NCBI GenBank assembly: GCA_030037215.1
Contig: JASHRS010000238.1
Span: 1 to 51,140, forward strand
Reading direction: 5' to 3'
Source of the DNA: Silvibacterium sp.
GTDB taxonomy: Bacteria; Acidobacteriota; Terriglobia; Terriglobales; Acidobacteriaceae
Length of the DNA: 51,140 nt
Shown here: piece after piece, positions 26,852 to 34,973 of the stretch
Position numbering within the stretch: position 1 is the stretch's first letter
Layout: the number at the start of each line of letters is the position of its first letter
Program-made: the position numbers and the translations under genes
The notes under the pieces: model-generated
The model's database searches: none
Seen by the model: the letters and a program-made list of their open reading frames with translations, nothing else
Told to the model about the DNA's origin: nothing

Positions 26852-27505
26852 ATGACACTCAAGAAAATCGCCGACATAAAGTTTCCCACACACCGCGCCG
26901 ACTTCCGTCTGGTGGCATTCGAGCGTGCCAGCACGCAATCTTTGGAGCCGCGTATAGAGACGGCGCTGGTTTTGCTTCTGGGCGATATCCATAGCGCTCC
27001 TCCGATTGTTCGCATTCACTCACAATGTGTAACCGGAGAGGTATTTCATTCTCTGCGCTGCGATTGCCATGATCAGCTCCATCTCGCATTAAGAATGATT
27101 GCGGAAGAAGGTGCGGGCATTCTGATTTATGAGCAGCAGGAGGGGCGGGGGATCGGCCTGCTCGAAAAGCTGAGAACCTATGAGCTTCAGGAGCAGGGAT
27201 TCGACACTGTCGATGCGAATCTTCAGCTCGGTCATGAAGTCGATCTGCGCGATTACACGTTGCCGGTGGAGATCCTTCGGTTCCTCGCCGTAAGCTCCGT
27301 CCGGCTGCTGACCAACAATCCTGACAAGATCGACGCGCTCCGCTCTGCGGGCTTGGAGATTGCTGAACGCCTGCGTGCTGACGTTCCGGAAAACCCACAT
27401 TCAGCGCGCTATCTTTCCACCAAACGCGACAGGCTGGGCCATCTTTCCGGTCATGAGTCGCTTGAGGTCCGCGCATCGGGCATCGTCTTCGCTGCTGGCA
27501 AATGA
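26852..27505 (+). CDS. ribA: GTP cyclohydrolase II (stand-alone RibA)
   Basis: 217 residues, stand-alone RibA length. The zinc cysteines are in place: Cys in SQCVTG, then LRCDCHDQL. The catalytic EQQEGRGIGLLEKLRTY, the GFDTVDANLQLG segment and LLTNNPDKI are intact, so it should open GTP to the diaminopyrimidine that begins flavin synthesis. The gene starts immediately after the methyltransferase stop. Its own TGA stop forms part of the first repeat of box 8. RibA paralogues also feed antibiotic pathways such as toxoflavin (established knowledge), and the methyltransferase neighbour makes a similar use possible here. Confidence 0.93.
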   Translation: MTLKKIADIKFPTHRADFRLVAFERASTQSLEPRIETALVLLLGDIHSAPPIVRIHSQCVTGEVFHSLRCDCHDQLHLALRMIAEEGAGILIYEQQEGRGIGLLEKLRTYELQEQGFDTVDANLQLGHEVDLRDYTLPVEILRFLAVSSVRLLTNNPDKIDALRSAGLEIAERLRADVPENPHSARYLSTKRDRLGHLSGHESLEVRASGIVFAAGK

Positions 27506-27555
27506 CATTGAGTTGACAATTCCGCGACAAGCGTACGCGCGCGAAAAACTAACCT
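27503..27555 (+). promoter_or_regulatory. Regulon box 8: radical SAM operon promoter
   Basis: TGACAT (27503, overlapping the ribA stop), TGACAA (27514) and CGACAA (27525) are three perfect 11-bp steps on the coding strand. TAACCT (27550-27555) follows after exactly 19 bp. Predicted start is about 27562, giving a leader near 100 nt. Confidence 0.7.
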
Positions 27556-27662
27556 GAACCGATGAATGCAGTGTACCCGTGGACCTGCTCTTCACGACGC
27601 GCACCGCAGGAACTGGCTGTGCATACAGTTAAGTGCGCACGACCGGATTTCGGAGGTGAAAT

Positions 27663-29156
27663 TTGGCACAGGTACTGCTGACGCATTCGTATCATCTTCC
27701 TTTCGATCCTAAGCAGCTTTGTAAAATGCAGCCCTATACCCCTCTTGGCACCCTCTATGCAGCTACTGCCCTGCGCGAACACGGCATAACCGTGGCAGTG
27801 TTCGACTCCATGCTCGAGGACCCTTCCGCAAAACTGCCGAGGCTGTTATCGGAGCATCAACCCGGCATCGTAGTCATCTACGAAGATGACTTTAACTTCC
27901 TTTCGAAAATGTGCCTCACTCGCATGCGGGAGGTAGCTCGAGAAATTGCGGCAGTGGCGCGCGCCATAGGCGCCGTCACCATCGTGCATGGCTCTGACTC
28001 CACAGATAACCCCGAGCTGTTTCTGGAAAACGGATTCGACTATGTGCTTTGCGGTGAGGCGGAAGAAACGCTTGTAGAGCTATGCTCCGCGCTCCTGCAT
28101 GCCGCAGAACTGCCAGCGATTGAGGGTCTGGTAAGACGCGATGCGACGGGAAAAACCATCCGCAGCCTCGAGCGGCTCGCGAAAAATCCGGCGTGGTCGT
28201 CCCTTCCGCTCCCGGCGCGCGACCTTATTGATCTGGAGCCATATCGCACGGCATGGCAGGCGGCGCACGGATACTTCTCGGCCAATATGGTATCCAGCCG
28301 TGGATGCCCTTATCACTGCAACTGGTGCGCGAAGCCAATCTCCGGGAATAAGTTTCATCTGCGGCCTGCCGCCGCCGTCGCCGAGGAAATGCGGCTTCTT
28401 AAGACAGACGCGCGCGTCGATCATATCTGGTTTGGTGATGACGTCTTCGCATTAAACCATCATTGGGTGCAGGAGTTCGCTGGAGAAGTTGTTAAAAGGA
28501 ATGCATCAGTTCCATTCAAAATCCAATCACGGGCCGATCTTATGACGGAGCAAACGGTGCGCGACCTAAAAACCGCCGGATGCGCCGAGGTATGGATGGG
28601 AGTCGAGTCGGGATCACAAACGGTGCTTACTGCCATGGACAAAGGTTTAGACCTTCACTCCGTGGTGGCTGCCCGCAGGCTTCTCAAGAAAGCGGGTATT
28701 CGTGCCTGCTTCTTTTTGCAGTTCGGTTATCCCGGCGAGACCTGGACTGAGTTGCAGGAGACCATTGCCCTTGTGCGGCTGACGCGCCCGGACGACATCG
28801 GCATCTCATTTTCGTACCCGCTGCCGGGGACTGTGTTTTATGAGCGTGTCCGGCAGGAATTGGGACAAAAACGCAACTGGGTCGACAGCGACGACCTCTG
28901 CATCATGTTTCGGGCTGCCTATACTACCGGCTTCTATCGTGCAGTGCGCGACGCGCTGCATGCGGAAGTAAGCTCCTGGAGAGATCAGGCGGCTGAGGAC
29001 GTAGGCGCAGAGGTGACCGCTCTGTGGAAGCGAGTAGCCGATCTGGAGCCGGAAAGCAGGAATGCGGAAGTCTTCGCACCCGTGGCGGGCGCAGCATCTC
29101 ATGCGCCTTCCGCGTTTGTTTCCCTTGAGAGTCTTGCGCATGCGGAGAGAGCCTGA
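27663..29156 (+). CDS. B12-binding-domain radical SAM protein
   Basis: 497 residues. The N-terminal Rossmann-like domain (about 1-140) resembles the cobalamin-binding domain of class B radical SAM enzymes (PLGTLYAATALREHG; GFDYVLCGEAEETL). The radical SAM domain has SRGCPYHCNWC near residue 215 (Cx3Cx2C, binding a 4Fe-4S cluster), then WFGDD and ESGSQ. The C-terminal 80 residues are Ala/Glu-rich. Expected chemistry: radical methylation, cyclisation or similar on an unreactive carbon. The start is TTG 27663 with CGGAGGTGA 4 nt upstream. It is first in an operon with a methyltransferase and an amidohydrolase. Substrate unknown. Confidence 0.88.
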   Translation: MAQVLLTHSYHLPFDPKQLCKMQPYTPLGTLYAATALREHGITVAVFDSMLEDPSAKLPRLLSEHQPGIVVIYEDDFNFLSKMCLTRMREVAREIAAVARAIGAVTIVHGSDSTDNPELFLENGFDYVLCGEAEETLVELCSALLHAAELPAIEGLVRRDATGKTIRSLERLAKNPAWSSLPLPARDLIDLEPYRTAWQAAHGYFSANMVSSRGCPYHCNWCAKPISGNKFHLRPAAAVAEEMRLLKTDARVDHIWFGDDVFALNHHWVQEFAGEVVKRNASVPFKIQSRADLMTEQTVRDLKTAGCAEVWMGVESGSQTVLTAMDKGLDLHSVVAARRLLKKAGIRACFFLQFGYPGETWTELQETIALVRLTRPDDIGISFSYPLPGTVFYERVRQELGQKRNWVDSDDLCIMFRAAYTTGFYRAVRDALHAEVSSWRDQAAEDVGAEVTALWKRVADLEPESRNAEVFAPVAGAASHAPSAFVSLESLAHAERA

Positions 29157-30146
29157 ATGATCCGGCCAACAGAAACGGAGAGCTCCGTGAACAAGCCGCA
29201 TCCGACTGATATGGCTGAGGATGGCTGGCAGTTGAGTGTCTGCCTGCAGTGCCCGCAATGCGGGACCGGTCTTGAAACAGGCCATTGTTACGCTTGCGGA
29301 TTTCTTCTGCGTGTCTGCGACGGCATTCTCGATGCATTGCCTCCTGCGCGAAAGGCGCATTACACACGCTTTATCGAGGACTACGAAAGGATACGGGCAG
29401 CGGAAGGCCGCGGCAGCACAAGCGAAGACTTCTATCTTGCACTTCCCTACAAAGATGTCTCCGGCAGGAACAATCGCCAGTGGCGGATTCGGTCGCAGAG
29501 CTTCGACTGCCTCATACAACAGGTGCTGAGACCGAACTTCCCGAAAGACGCCGCGCGCATTCTGGACCTTGGCGCCGGGAATGGCTGGATGAGCCATCTC
29601 CTGGCGGTTGCGGGCTATCATCCCGTCGCCGTCGACCTGTTGGTGAATGATTACGACGGCCTCGGCGCAGCCACGCATTACCGCGCTCATCTGCCGCGAC
29701 TCTTTCCACGTGTTCGAGCAGAGCTGGCGCGGCTTCCCTTTCAGCAGGGGCAATTTGATGCGGCGATTTTCAACGCCTCCTTTCATTATGCTGAGGACTA
29801 TGCCGCGAGCCTCCGTGAAGCCTTCCGTTGCATACGGTCAGGCGGCATGGTCATCATCAGCGATACACCGTGGTATTCCAACGATCAGGGCGGACAGCAG
29901 ATGCTTGCGGAACGCCGCAACTCTTTTCTCGCACGATACGGCATCGCATCGGACTCCATCAAAAGCCTGGAATATCTGACAGACGAGCGTCTCCATATGC
30001 TCGAAAGGCAGTTGTCGATTCGATGGACCGCTTATACGCCGCGTTACGATCTGCGTTGGCGGGTGCGTCCTCTCATGGCCCGGCTGCGCCATAAGCGCGA
30101 GCCTTCTAGATTCCGCATTTATGCAGCGCGGAAACTTACGGCATGA
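29157..30146 (+). CDS. SAM-dependent methyltransferase with N-terminal zinc ribbon
   Basis: 329 residues. Near residues 29-47 several cysteines (CLQCPQCG and CYACGF) make a zinc ribbon. The SAM motif ILDLGAGNGW is near residue 138, followed by VAVDLLVNDYDGLG and FNASFHYAEDY. The C-terminus is strongly basic. The ATG abuts the TGA of the radical SAM gene, and the 3' end overlaps the amidohydrolase by 4 bp, so the three are translated together. The zinc ribbon suggests a substrate carried by a protein or nucleotide. The role within the pathway is unknown. Confidence 0.85.
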   Translation: MIRPTETESSVNKPHPTDMAEDGWQLSVCLQCPQCGTGLETGHCYACGFLLRVCDGILDALPPARKAHYTRFIEDYERIRAAEGRGSTSEDFYLALPYKDVSGRNNRQWRIRSQSFDCLIQQVLRPNFPKDAARILDLGAGNGWMSHLLAVAGYHPVAVDLLVNDYDGLGAATHYRAHLPRLFPRVRAELARLPFQQGQFDAAIFNASFHYAEDYAASLREAFRCIRSGGMVIISDTPWYSNDQGGQQMLAERRNSFLARYGIASDSIKSLEYLTDERLHMLERQLSIRWTAYTPRYDLRWRVRPLMARLRHKREPSRFRIYAARKLTA

Positions 30147-31399
30147 CAGACTGCATCCCGTCTCCTCAAGTCGTGCGGCAGCAGCCGATCATGCTTTACG
30201 GGGCACGCTGTGTAATGGGACCTCCGCGGGAAAGTGCCCCTGTCACAATTCAGATCGTCGCGGGACGCATCGTAGATATCTCCGGCAGTTATTCTTGCGC
30301 GCCTGTCTCACCGGACTCTTTAACGCTTAACCTAGAGGGGTTCCTGCTCATGCCCGGCTTCATCAATGCGCATGACCATCTGGAATTCGCTCTCTTCCCT
30401 AGGATGGGAAATCCGCCCTACCGCAATTACATCGAGTGGGGGGAAGACATCCACCAACGATTTTTCGATGTCATTGCGAAGCACAAAGCCGTTCCCAAAG
30501 AGGTTCGCGCTTGGTGGGGCGGCATACGAAACCTCCTCTGTGGCGTCACCACGGTCAGCCATCACGACCCGCTCTGGCCCGTGCTACGAAATAAGGAATT
30601 CCCGATAAAAGTGGTGCAGACGAATGGCTGGGGACATTCGCCCGCTCTCGGCGGCGATCTGTTAGCTGCGCGTAACGCGACACCTCCCGGCGGCGTTTTC
30701 GTTCTTCACGCGTGCGAAGGCGTCGACTATCTGGCACGGGAAGAGCTTTGGCAGCTTGATAGGGCTGGGCTGCTCGATGCCGACACCGTTCTCGTCCATG
30801 GCCTAGCCATCGACGCCGCGGGACTTGCGCTTATACGCAAGCGTGAAGCGTCGCTCATCATCTGCCCGTCTTCCAACAGTTTCCTCTTCGGACGGTTTCC
30901 GGATATGCCTCTCTTCGGAGAAATGGAAAGAATCGCCCTCGGCAGTGACTCTCCATTGACCGCAGAAGGAGATCTGCTGGATGAGGTTCGCTTTGCGATA
31001 CGCAAGTGCGGCATCGCGCCCCACACCGCGTATCGCATGGTGACGGAGGCTTCAGCCGAAGTTCTTCGTCTTGAAAATTGCTTGGGGCGCATAAGCATGC
31101 GGGCGTCGGGCGACTTGGTCGCTATTCGAGACACCGGGAAGAATGTGGCAACCAGACTGCCTCTGCTCTCGCATCGGGATATCGAGCTTGTCATCATCGA
31201 CGGCAGCGTACAACTTGCCTCGCAGGCAATCATGGAACGGCTTCCCTATTCTCTGAAGCAGGGTATGGAACCGTTATGGGTTGAGGAATCCGTCCGCTGG
31301 TTGCGGGCGCCGGTAAGCAAGCTACTGCGAGAAGCTGAAAAAATGCTCGGTACGGATCATGTGAAGCTGGGCGGCAAACCCATCTGCATCCCCGCATGA
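30143..31399 (+). CDS. Metal-dependent amidohydrolase (ATZ/TRZ, deaminase-type)
   Basis: 418 residues. Metal ligands of the amidohydrolase barrel are visible: NAHDH (His-x-His, near residue 75), HACEG, VHGLAI and LGSDSPL (Asp). The N-terminal and C-terminal beta-sandwich parts flanking the barrel (LYGARCVMGPP; GDLVAIRDTG) match the ATZ/TRZ or cytosine/guanine deaminase subgroup. Likely reaction: hydrolytic removal of an amino or chloro group from a heterocycle. In view of RibA upstream, a pyrimidine or purine-like substrate is attractive but unproven. It is last in the radical SAM operon and convergent with the next methyltransferase (7-bp gap). Confidence 0.85.
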   Translation: MTDCIPSPQVVRQQPIMLYGARCVMGPPRESAPVTIQIVAGRIVDISGSYSCAPVSPDSLTLNLEGFLLMPGFINAHDHLEFALFPRMGNPPYRNYIEWGEDIHQRFFDVIAKHKAVPKEVRAWWGGIRNLLCGVTTVSHHDPLWPVLRNKEFPIKVVQTNGWGHSPALGGDLLAARNATPPGGVFVLHACEGVDYLAREELWQLDRAGLLDADTVLVHGLAIDAAGLALIRKREASLIICPSSNSFLFGRFPDMPLFGEMERIALGSDSPLTAEGDLLDEVRFAIRKCGIAPHTAYRMVTEASAEVLRLENCLGRISMRASGDLVAIRDTGKNVATRLPLLSHRDIELVIIDGSVQLASQAIMERLPYSLKQGMEPLWVEESVRWLRAPVSKLLREAEKMLGTDHVKLGGKPICIPA

Positions 31400-31406
31400 G
31401 AAAGAA

Positions 31407-32147
31407 TCAAAAATCTGGCTTGCGGAACAAAAACGCGCCCACTAATTTCAGGCCGACATCGTTTCTATAGGCCTTCATGCCGATGCCGCGCTCGTAGAAA
31501 TCACGAATCGACGGGCCGACAACCCCATCCTGCCGCGCGATCAAAGAGAGGCCCGCATCGACGGCAAGCGCGGCGTGGTCGCGATGTACGTAATGTTCAA
31601 CTTCGTGCACTGCTCCCGCGGGATCGGTAAAGGTGCGCTGATGTCCAGCCGCCACGGCATCGGGATGAAAGTCGGTAACAAAGACATGTCCTCCTGGCGC
31701 ACAGACGCGCGCCAGTTCACGATAGGCGGGCCGCGCGTCCGGTAAATGTCCCAACACCAGACGGCACCACACCATATCGAAGCTGTCTGGCGCAAAGGGC
31801 ATGGATCTTACATCTCCTCTCACCGTGTTGTGGCATCTGCCCGCAGCCAGCATCTCCGGGCTCGCGTCCATGCCGACGGCGCCGGGAATATGAGCGATGC
31901 GTCTTCCAATCCCGCAGCCTGCATCAAGTAGCCTCGTCCGCGGCAAACCATCAAGCATCTCTTGCGCTAATTCTTCATCCAGAAAGCTGGTCGCTGTTTC
32001 ATCCGAATAACTGGAAGCCCAAAGACGATAGCCTTCGCGCGCATCGAGTCTGTCTGCGACACTGCGCCGATGACCAGACAGCCGCAAGCTGCGGGCAAGT
32101 CTACGCTTTAGCCGGTCGGGAAAGCTCTCGATGCGGTAATTTTCCAT
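31407..32147 (-). CDS. Class I SAM-dependent methyltransferase (Methyltransf_11-like)
   Basis: 246 residues. Motif I LLDAGCGIGRR is near residue 81, then GMDASPEML, MPFAPDSFDMVWCRLVLGHLPD and APGGHVFVTDFHP, the typical Methyltransf_11 order. ATG 32147 lies only about 5 nt after the transcription start predicted from box 9 and has no ribosome site, so a leaderless message is likely. The reading to 32186 would start inside the box and is rejected. It is divergent from a GT1 glycosyltransferase. Substrate unknown. Confidence 0.85.
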   Translation of the reverse strand: MENYRIESFPDRLKRRLARSLRLSGHRRSVADRLDAREGYRLWASSYSDETATSFLDEELAQEMLDGLPRTRLLDAGCGIGRRIAHIPGAVGMDASPEMLAAGRCHNTVRGDVRSMPFAPDSFDMVWCRLVLGHLPDARPAYRELARVCAPGGHVFVTDFHPDAVAAGHQRTFTDPAGAVHEVEHYVHRDHAALAVDAGLSLIARQDGVVGPSIRDFYERGIGMKAYRNDVGLKLVGAFLFRKPDF

Positions 32148-32158
32148 TGCTTGGACGG

Positions 32159-32201
32159 AGCATACCGCTCCCGCATCCGAGCGCATGTCATCGGATTGTC
32201 A
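32159..32201 (-). promoter_or_regulatory. Regulon box 9: methyltransferase promoter
   Basis: ATGTCA (32185) and TTGTCA (32196) are 11 bp apart on the plus strand. TATGCT (32164-32159) lies 20 bp past the proximal hexamer on the gene strand. The inferred transcription start is about 32152. Confidence 0.55.
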
Positions 32202-32272
32202 AAACATTGCTCCGGCCCTCTCGAATGACATTTCGCATACAACTTTCTCAGTCGTGTGTGGAAGCATGAATG

Positions 32273-32285
32273 CCATGCGGCATGG
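32273..32285. promoter_or_regulatory. Short perfect inverted repeat upstream of the GT1 gene
   Basis: CCATGC, one base, GCATGG: a 13-bp palindrome 44 bp before the start codon. It could be an operator or a weak hairpin in the leader. There is no further support. Confidence 0.25.
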
Positions 32286-32328
32286 TACTTAAGCCGTTCT
32301 ACCCTGCTGCCGGACCGGGAAGCAAAGC

Positions 32329-33615
32329 ATGGCACATTTCGGAGTACTGTCTTATAAAGGCGCCGGGCATTTGAACCCACTCATCGCCTTGTCAAGGCAA
32401 TTGATGGCGCGAGGGCATAGGGTGACCTTTCTCCTTAATGCCGAGATGGAAGACAACATACTCGCTTGCGGATTGGAGTTTGTCGCCATCGGCACACTAG
32501 ATACAGGTTCTGCGCGTCATAGAAAGCCTTCCGGAGGCATCGCCGCTCTCCGCTACCGGGTGCGCCGCACCATCGGCGAAATGGAAATGTTCCTGCGTGA
32601 AACGCCGCCCGCGCTCGATCGTGCTGCGGTGGATGCACTCATCGTCGATGAGCTTGCGCTGGCTGGCCCCACAGTGGCCGAGATGCTGCGCCTTCCTTAT
32701 TTCATCCTTTCTACATCCGTTCCGCATAACTTTGGATGGTCTGTTCCCCGCCGCATCGCACCGGCAAAGTCCCTACTTGCCCGCTTCCAGTCCGTGCTGC
32801 TTGAGATTTCCGTATTCAATATGAGAGGCCCGGTACGTCGCAGACTGGACCGGTTCCGGCGGGAAGCCAGCTTGGGCCCCATTCGAGAAATTCGAAAGAT
32901 ATTTCCGGAACTTGCGCATATCACGCAATTGCCTCAGTGCCTGGATTTTCCACGCTCGCATCTGCCTTCCACTTTCTGTTATGCCGGGCCTTTCATCGAT
33001 GAAGCCGCAAGGCCAGCCATCACCTTTCCATGGGAACAGCTCGATGGGCGCCCACTGGTCTATGCGTCTCTGGGGACCACACGGAAGTGCGAGCCAGTCG
33101 TTTTCCATTGGATCGCCGAGGCCTGTTACGGGCTCGGTGTGCAACTGGTCACCTCACTCGGAGGCCGCCGCGATCCCGGCATGTTTCAAAATCTGCCCGG
33201 AAACCCGATCGTCGTGAAAGAAGCCCCACAGCTCGAGTTGCTGAAAAGAGCGATAGCCGTGATTACGCACGCGGGTCTCAATACCGTATTGGAGACGCTC
33301 ATGTACGGCAAGCCCATGGTGGCCATTCCCAAGGCATTCGATCAGCCGGCAATCGCAGCGCGGCTCGCATGGAGGAAAGCCGCAATTGTGTTGCCGTCCG
33401 GAAAGCTCTCGGCCAAACAGATGCGCGCGGCGCTGCGAGAAATTCTGGAAGATCCGACCTATCGGAAGGCTGCGGAAAAGATCCAAGTTGAGCTCCAGTC
33501 TCATCACGGCCTGGAACACGCGGTGGACCGGATTGAAGCGGCCTTCGAGCAATACGCCGGGAGCCGGAAATTGCCGGCAAACTTCAGTCCTGTAGCTCCA
33601 CCGGCCGGAAGATAA
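32329..33615 (+). CDS. GT1-family glycosyltransferase (MGT/UGT type, CrtX-like)
   Basis: 428 residues. The N-terminal acceptor half opens SYKGAGHLNPLIALSRQLMARGH, the usual GT-B pattern. In the donor half, PQLELLKRAIAVITHAGLNTVLETLMYGKPMVAIP is the UGT signature (His-Ala-Gly loop and downstream Pro) seen in macrolide and zeaxanthin glucosyltransferases. Such enzymes glycosylate small hydrophobic acceptors, which fits a metabolite pathway better than a polysaccharide backbone. Only a weak repeat pair (32226/32237) lies upstream; its promoter is not resolved. CCATGC-G-GCATGG (32273-32285) precedes it. Confidence 0.88.
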   Translation: MAHFGVLSYKGAGHLNPLIALSRQLMARGHRVTFLLNAEMEDNILACGLEFVAIGTLDTGSARHRKPSGGIAALRYRVRRTIGEMEMFLRETPPALDRAAVDALIVDELALAGPTVAEMLRLPYFILSTSVPHNFGWSVPRRIAPAKSLLARFQSVLLEISVFNMRGPVRRRLDRFRREASLGPIREIRKIFPELAHITQLPQCLDFPRSHLPSTFCYAGPFIDEAARPAITFPWEQLDGRPLVYASLGTTRKCEPVVFHWIAEACYGLGVQLVTSLGGRRDPGMFQNLPGNPIVVKEAPQLELLKRAIAVITHAGLNTVLETLMYGKPMVAIPKAFDQPAIAARLAWRKAAIVLPSGKLSAKQMRAALREILEDPTYRKAAEKIQVELQSHHGLEHAVDRIEAAFEQYAGSRKLPANFSPVAPPAGR

Positions 33616-33702
33616 TATCCAGTGACAAGCGCATAACAACCGCCGTCTGGTGATGCAGGCAGTCTCATAAGGTAAGAGGCTGTCGCTTGAATTTTGCGCG
33701 TG

Positions 33703-34788
33703 CTAAGCCCTCCTCACCAGCAGGTCGAGCTGCTGCAGGGCGCTGGGCAGATCGGAGTACTGTAGCTCATACGTGGGAACAGGAAAGAGAACCGCCAATA
33801 TCTCTTCGTGCTTCAGGCGAATCTCTCCCGCAGAAAAAAGCTCCTGGCGGCTGCGCAACGTAGCCGTTCCCGCGGGCAGCCTCACCAGCGTTGCCGTCGT
33901 TGCCGGAGCGCGGTTCAGGTAGACAATCGCATACACGCTGGCTTCAGCGGCAGTGCGAAGTCCGGGAAGCTCGGACACCGGCACTTCGATCGAAGGTTTT
34001 CCTTCCATGCGCGGCGTAATTCCACGATGTTTCAACTCGGGGAATAGCTCTTTCGCCGCGGGGCGGAAGCGGATCCGATGCGCGTGTCCAATAACACGTG
34101 GGGCTTTCAGGTCATTGATCAGGTAGCAGGTATCGTCGGAGGTGTAGGTCCATCCTTCCCTCGCACATGCATACGCGAGAGTGGACTTGCCCGCGCCCGA
34201 ATCACCGAACAGCAGGATGCCTTTCTCATGTTTGCCCACGCACGCGGCGTGCAGATCGGTCACGACCGACGCACCTAGCAGCAGGTACACGACTTTCTCA
34301 AGGAAGTTATAGCGAAAATAAAACCGGTTCCGCAGCGCGGACCTGTTCAACCATAGAAAGGTAGCGCAGGTCTTCAGATCGAGTAGTGCCTGATTTTCTG
34401 CGTCCGCGACCAGCGAATACAAGTGGCCATATTCGCGCCGCACGGGCTCTGGCGGACACGCCGGACCTCCACCCTCGCTGATGCCGACGCGCAGCTGCAG
34501 CATAGTATTTCCCCGACACAAACGCCTGTGGCCAAAGCTCTCCGCCGCGGCATCCAGAACATCCGCATCGTTCGTGAGGATCTCCACCGCAAAACCCAAC
34601 GGGTAAAAAGTCCGGCGGAGCGGCAGATCCATATCGGCAAGAAGCGCTGCGCGCAGTTCCTGCCATTTATAACGCTCGCCTTCCTCCTGCCTTTTTTTAT
34701 GCATAGGGGGAGCGGCCACATCCCCGTGCCTGTTGTCGCGAGTTGGCAAAGGCATTCGCGATGGGATGGAGGAATCGAGGGATGTCAC
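33703..34788 (-). CDS. HprK-like serine kinase (HPr kinase C-terminal domain fold)
   Basis: 361 residues. The P-loop FGDSGAGKSTLAYAC (near residue 194) and the following SDDTCYLIN match the kinase core of HPr kinase-like proteins, but the long N-terminal part is not the HPr kinase N-domain, and no HPr or PTS gene is near. Homologues occur in lasso-peptide and exopolysaccharide loci, where some phosphorylate a peptide or sugar-related target. The start is GTG 34788 with GGGAG upstream; the first ATG (34755) lacks a ribosome site. It is divergent from the exopolysaccharide operon and boxed. The target is unknown. Confidence 0.8.
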   Translation of the reverse strand: MTSLDSSIPSRMPLPTRDNRHGDVAAPPMHKKRQEEGERYKWQELRAALLADMDLPLRRTFYPLGFAVEILTNDADVLDAAAESFGHRRLCRGNTMLQLRVGISEGGGPACPPEPVRREYGHLYSLVADAENQALLDLKTCATFLWLNRSALRNRFYFRYNFLEKVVYLLLGASVVTDLHAACVGKHEKGILLFGDSGAGKSTLAYACAREGWTYTSDDTCYLINDLKAPRVIGHAHRIRFRPAAKELFPELKHRGITPRMEGKPSIEVPVSELPGLRTAAEASVYAIVYLNRAPATTATLVRLPAGTATLRSRQELFSAGEIRLKHEEILAVLFPVPTYELQYSDLPSALQQLDLLVRRA

Positions 34789-34851
34789 AGACGCTCCCGA
34801 ACAGAAGATGAGCTGCCGTGATCATGCGTATCGCTGCAGCATCTGTGCCGG

Positions 34852-34904
34852 AGAATAGCGCGTGCATGCCTCTTTGTTGTCACTGCAACGTAACGCAATT
34901 GTCA
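34852..34904 (-). promoter_or_regulatory. Regulon box 10: HprK-like kinase promoter
   Basis: TTGTCA (34877) and TTGTCA (34899) are 22 bp apart, two lattice steps with a degenerate middle unit. TATTCT (34857-34852) lies 19 bp past the proximal hexamer. It is divergent from box 11, 69 bp away. Confidence 0.6.
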
Positions 34905-34973
34905 TGCTTCCAGGGACGCGGCGCGGCTGTGTTTCAGCGTTCAGTACGGCGCTTTCGCCGGACAACAAAGGAG

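Noticed and set aside
32226-32242. A possible repeat box for the GT1 gene (TGACAT, ATACAA)
   Set aside because: Only one unit is good and no TAnnnT lies at the expected distance, unlike the eleven accepted boxes.
24663-34788. Lasso-peptide biosynthetic cluster
   Set aside because: Only the accessory kinase, nucleotidyltransferase and ABC exporter types are present. No precursor peptide, PqqD-like protein, transglutaminase or asparagine synthetase-like cyclase was found.
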